A DNA stretch of 64,000 bases from JAPWJZ01 sp041287865. GTDB lineage: Bacteria > Pseudomonadota > Alphaproteobacteria > Micavibrionales > UBA2020. A program made the position numbers and the translations under genes. Under the pieces are notes generated by a model. It did no database searches. It saw only the letters and a program-made list of their open reading frames with translations, and was not told the origin of the DNA. Shown piece after piece: positions 61,554 through 64,000 of the stretch (positions are counted from its first letter, which is position 1; the number at the start of each line of letters is the position of its first letter). The DNA is taken from assembly GCA_041287865.1 (NCBI GenBank), contig JBGGMV010000009.1:45457-109456 (forward strand), written 5' to 3'.

Positions 61554-62540
61554 ATGACAGTTTCTCAGGGACAAGAACCGCTGAAGTCGCCGGAAAATTC
61601 GCCGGAATCAGCCCCCAAAACCGCTTTGCCTGATCTCCAGGACAGCTTTATCCGCTCCGTCGGCCGCTCGGTGCGTTCGACCAAGCTGGGCGACATGCTG
61701 GTCAACTCCCGCATGATTACCCGCGTCCAGCTGAAGGACGCGCTTAGAAAACAAAAAGAAACCGGCAAACGCCTCGGCCATGTGCTGCTGGAAGCCGGCT
61801 ATGTCACCCCCACCGCCCTGTACCGCAAGCTGGCGCAGCAGTGGGTATTAAAGGTATCGACCGCCGGCATCGCGCTGATGATGCAGTTTTTCACCCCCTC
61901 CATCGCCCGCGCGGATGATGGCGGCGCGGTGCGCCTTGCCGCTGCGACCTCGTCGGCCAGCGTGATCAAGCCCGGCATTTCGGCTTCGAACCTGTTCGGT
62001 TCGACCGAAGTCAAATCGACCAATATCTCGGCCTTCACCAAATGGACGACGGTGATGAAGCGCTTTGACCAGCAGATGGCGTCACAGGCAAGCTCGCCGG
62101 TCGTGAAGGACTGGAAAGCGCACCTCGGCACGCTGAAGGGCAAATCGGTCCGCGACCAGATCAACGGCGTGAACAGCTACATGAACAGCATCCGTTACGT
62201 TGAAGACAGCCAGGGTTACAAAAAGTCCGACTACTGGGCGACCCCGATCGAATTCCTGGGCAAGGGCTCGGGCGACTGCGAAGATTACGCGATCGCCAAG
62301 TACGCCAGCCTCCGCGCTCTCGGCTTCTCGTCGGATCAAATGCGCATCGCCATCGTGCAGGACAAGATCAAGAACGTGCCCCATGCCATCCTGATCGTCT
62401 ATACGCAGGACGGCGTCTTCGTGCTGGACAACCAGAACAAGCAAGTTGCCGATGCATCGCAGGTCAACCGCTACAAGCCGATCTTCAGCATCAACAGCAA
62501 CAACTGGTGGCTGCACAAATCGCCGGGTGGCCTGACCTAA
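61554..62540 (+). CDS. MshEN-like (c-di-GMP-binding type) domain fused to a LapG-like transglutaminase-type cysteine protease
   Basis: 328 aa. Residues 44-67 and 73-96 are two 24-residue motifs separated by exactly five residues, the layout of MshEN c-di-GMP-binding domains: Lys44-Leu-Gly ... Leu60 ... Leu64 ... Gln67 and Arg73-Leu-Gly ... Gly82 ... Leu89 ... Leu93 ... Gln96. A hydrophobic stretch (about 98-118) ends in ARA/DD, a signal-peptidase-like site. The C-terminal domain has the bacterial transglutaminase-like cysteine peptidase triad: Cys242 (GSGDCEDYA), His277 (VPHAILIVY), Asp292 (FVLDNQ). AAAGGG precedes the ATG. Function inferred, not known. Confidence 0.85.
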   Translation: MTVSQGQEPLKSPENSPESAPKTALPDLQDSFIRSVGRSVRSTKLGDMLVNSRMITRVQLKDALRKQKETGKRLGHVLLEAGYVTPTALYRKLAQQWVLKVSTAGIALMMQFFTPSIARADDGGAVRLAAATSSASVIKPGISASNLFGSTEVKSTNISAFTKWTTVMKRFDQQMASQASSPVVKDWKAHLGTLKGKSVRDQINGVNSYMNSIRYVEDSQGYKKSDYWATPIEFLGKGSGDCEDYAIAKYASLRALGFSSDQMRIAIVQDKIKNVPHAILIVYTQDGVFVLDNQNKQVADASQVNRYKPIFSINSNNWWLHKSPGGLT

Positions 62541-62543
62541 TCG

Positions 62544-64000
62544 CTATTCTCTGAAGAGAACCAGCATCGTCGCCGCGTCGATGGTCAGCTTTTCGCGGCC
62601 TTCGTCGCGCCCGCGCAGCTCCGACAATCTTATTTCAACCGCGAAGCCATTCTCCTCGGCGCGCAGGATCATGCGCTGTTCCTGCGTATCCGGCACGGTC
62701 TTGATCTTCTCGCGCCGGAATTCCTCGAACAACGGCGAGAGCGGGAACGACACTTTCCGCCCGTCGCTATGCGTGACGGTCAACACCCCCGCCTCGTCCA
62801 TGGCGAATTTCACCTTGAACTGCCCGCGGTAATCCTGCTCCTGCGACCAGTCACGGTTGCTGTAGAGATAGGCCGAAACGCGGATCATATAGTCATAGGG
62901 TGAAATTTTGACGATATCGCTGTCGCTGTAATAATTCACGCGGTTGACCGAATAATACTCGCTCTCGCGATCCTGCCATTTGTTGACATGCTCCATGCCC
63001 CAGAGCTCCATCAGCCGTTCGGGCATCATGCCGTAAGGGTAGTAGAGGTAGCAGCGGTCGTACCAGCCGGTTTCGCAGGCGGGCATCACTTTCAGGTTAT
63101 TGTCGGCCATGTATTTCTTTTCCAGCTCGGCCTTGAAAGGTTCGATCAAATGCGCGATGGCCTTGTGCTTGCCGTCGATCATGTAATCGAGCGTGGAGCT
63201 GATCTCTTTCCTGTCCTCGAAACTGGCGGGCGTTTCAACCTTGCCGAGGCTGCCGTCTGCCTTGATCACACCGACCTTTTGCAGCAGGGTTTCCAGCCGC
63301 GCCTTCTGGCTCCATGTCGAAACGGAAACCGCGCTCCACGGCCCCACGGCGGCGAGGAAACACAAAAGACACAGCACCATCGGCACATGCTTGATATGCG
63401 ATTGCTTCGGCCTGAACAAATAATAACCCGTCAGCCCCGCCAGCCAGACGAGCGCCATGCCGATGGCGTAGCGTTCCTCCGTCACGCCATATTGTTCGAT
63501 GCGCGTATAGATGCCGAGCGCCAGCAGCGCGACGGGCAGCGCGAGGATATAATAGAAATATTTGTGGAACTGCCGCAGCAGCTTCGTGCCTGTATCGCGC
63601 ATCGGATAGACGGAAAGCCAGACCGCGATACCCGCCGCGCCAAAACCCGTCACCATATAGGCAAGATTGCCCTTGGGCAGCGACATGGTGACGCCGATTT
63701 TCAGCACATAGGCATAGAGCACCCATGTATAGATCAGCACCAGCGGCACGGCGAGGTAATTGGCGATAAAATAAATGCCCTTGGGAATAAAACAGTCGTT
63801 CTTCTCGAAATCGAATTTCTTCTGCACCTGATAGAGCAGCGCAATGGGCCCGAAAATCCACGCGCCGAACAGCCATATGTCGGCGTAAAGCACCTTCGAC
63901 AATTTTCCTTCGTATATCAGGTAATCCATCGACCCCACCACGGCGCAAAGCCCAAGACAGAACACGCCGTCGGCAACAGCCGCCACCGCCGCCGCGATAC
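62544..64000 (-). CDS. DUF4153-like polytopic membrane protein (5' end beyond the window)
   Basis: At least 485 codons; the frame is open to the right edge, so the N-terminus is missing. Seven or more hydrophobic segments in the visible first half (about 1-235; AWIFGPIALLYQ, YYILALPVALLALGIYTRI). The ALPVALLALGIYTRIEQYGV block is characteristic of DUF4153/DUF4173-type proteins. The second half is soluble and probably periplasmic (AMPERLMELWG region onward). Function unknown. It converges on the MshEN-protease gene with a 3-base gap. Confidence 0.75.
   Translation of the reverse strand, partial: IAAAVAAVADGVFCLGLCAVVGSMDYLIYEGKLSKVLYADIWLFGAWIFGPIALLYQVQKKFDFEKNDCFIPKGIYFIANYLAVPLVLIYTWVLYAYVLKIGVTMSLPKGNLAYMVTGFGAAGIAVWLSVYPMRDTGTKLLRQFHKYFYYILALPVALLALGIYTRIEQYGVTEERYAIGMALVWLAGLTGYYLFRPKQSHIKHVPMVLCLLCFLAAVGPWSAVSVSTWSQKARLETLLQKVGVIKADGSLGKVETPASFEDRKEISSTLDYMIDGKHKAIAHLIEPFKAELEKKYMADNNLKVMPACETGWYDRCYLYYPYGMMPERLMELWGMEHVNKWQDRESEYYSVNRVNYYSDSDIVKISPYDYMIRVSAYLYSNRDWSQEQDYRGQFKVKFAMDEAGVLTVTHSDGRKVSFPLSPLFEEFRREKIKTVPDTQEQRMILRAEENGFAVEIRLSELRGRDEGREKLTIDAATMLVLFRE

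Overview
The window is a gene-dense, GC-rich bacterial chromosome segment, almost certainly from an alphaproteobacterium. Evidence seen directly: a gcrA cell-cycle regulator gene; AddAB rather than RecBCD; the alphaproteobacterial cluster rpoZ-rsh-acpS-lepB-rnc-era; surA-rsmA-(x)-gmk; a thioredoxin/addA/addB/nucleotidyltransferase/tsaE neighbourhood; and clpS-clpA beside D,D-carboxypeptidases. Many ankyrin, Sel1 and TPR proteins, together with apparent loss of biosynthetic genes from conserved loci, are compatible with a Micavibrio-like or other partner-dependent lineage. That placement is inference. No rRNA, tRNA, CRISPR array, insertion sequence or prophage was found.

Layout. 1-9 kb: the 3' part of a UvrD/PcrA helicase, an NDUFA9-like reductase, surA-rsmA, a membrane protein, gmk, a short-chain dehydrogenase, a small secreted protein and a predicted metallopeptidase. 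9-12 kb: a leftward operon of two glycosyltransferases, tusA and a hotdog thioesterase. 12-14.5 kb: thrS and infC, the latter with a probable AUC start. 14.5-19 kb: a frameshifted small gene, three thioredoxin-fold genes and an RTX-type type I secretion substrate. 19-28 kb: a leftward operon ankyrin-tsaE-nucleotidyltransferase-addB-addA. 28-31 kb: a flavin reductase, a NifU-like Fe-S scaffold and an ADP-ribosylglycohydrolase. 31-34 kb: three paralogous prepilin-like genes. 34-42 kb: gcrA, two ankyrin genes and the era/rnc/lepB/acpS/rsh/rpoZ cluster. 42-49 kb: a NYN-domain protein, a membrane-anchored degenerate nuclease-like protein, an AIM24-family protein, a receiver-deaminase fusion, and clpA/clpS. 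49-58.7 kb: two D,D-carboxypeptidases, acylphosphatase, TPR, N-formylglutamate amidohydrolase and more ankyrin/Sel1/membrane proteins. 58.7-64 kb: an AT-richer HNH cassette, hldE, an MshEN-transglutaminase-like protease fusion and a truncated DUF4153-like membrane protein.

How the genes work together: most of the window is housekeeping (translation, RNA processing, the stringent response, recombination, proteolysis, envelope synthesis) interleaved with accessory repeat proteins. The most interesting signals are: (1) a single polypeptide (61554-62540) with two tandem 24-residue MshEN-type c-di-GMP-binding motifs, a hydrophobic segment ending in a signal-peptidase-like site, and a LapG-like Cys/His/Asp protease domain; (2) a short C-terminal tail, roughly [VI]-x-[KRA]-P-L-x-[ILF], shared by three ankyrin proteins and one unrelated unknown protein; (3) a three-gene operon of prepilin-like proteins with a common cysteine-containing C-terminal domain; (4) a receiver domain fused to a nucleoside-deaminase-like domain next to clpA; (5) absence of pdxA, pdxJ, pyrE and amgK from places where alphaproteobacteria usually carry them.
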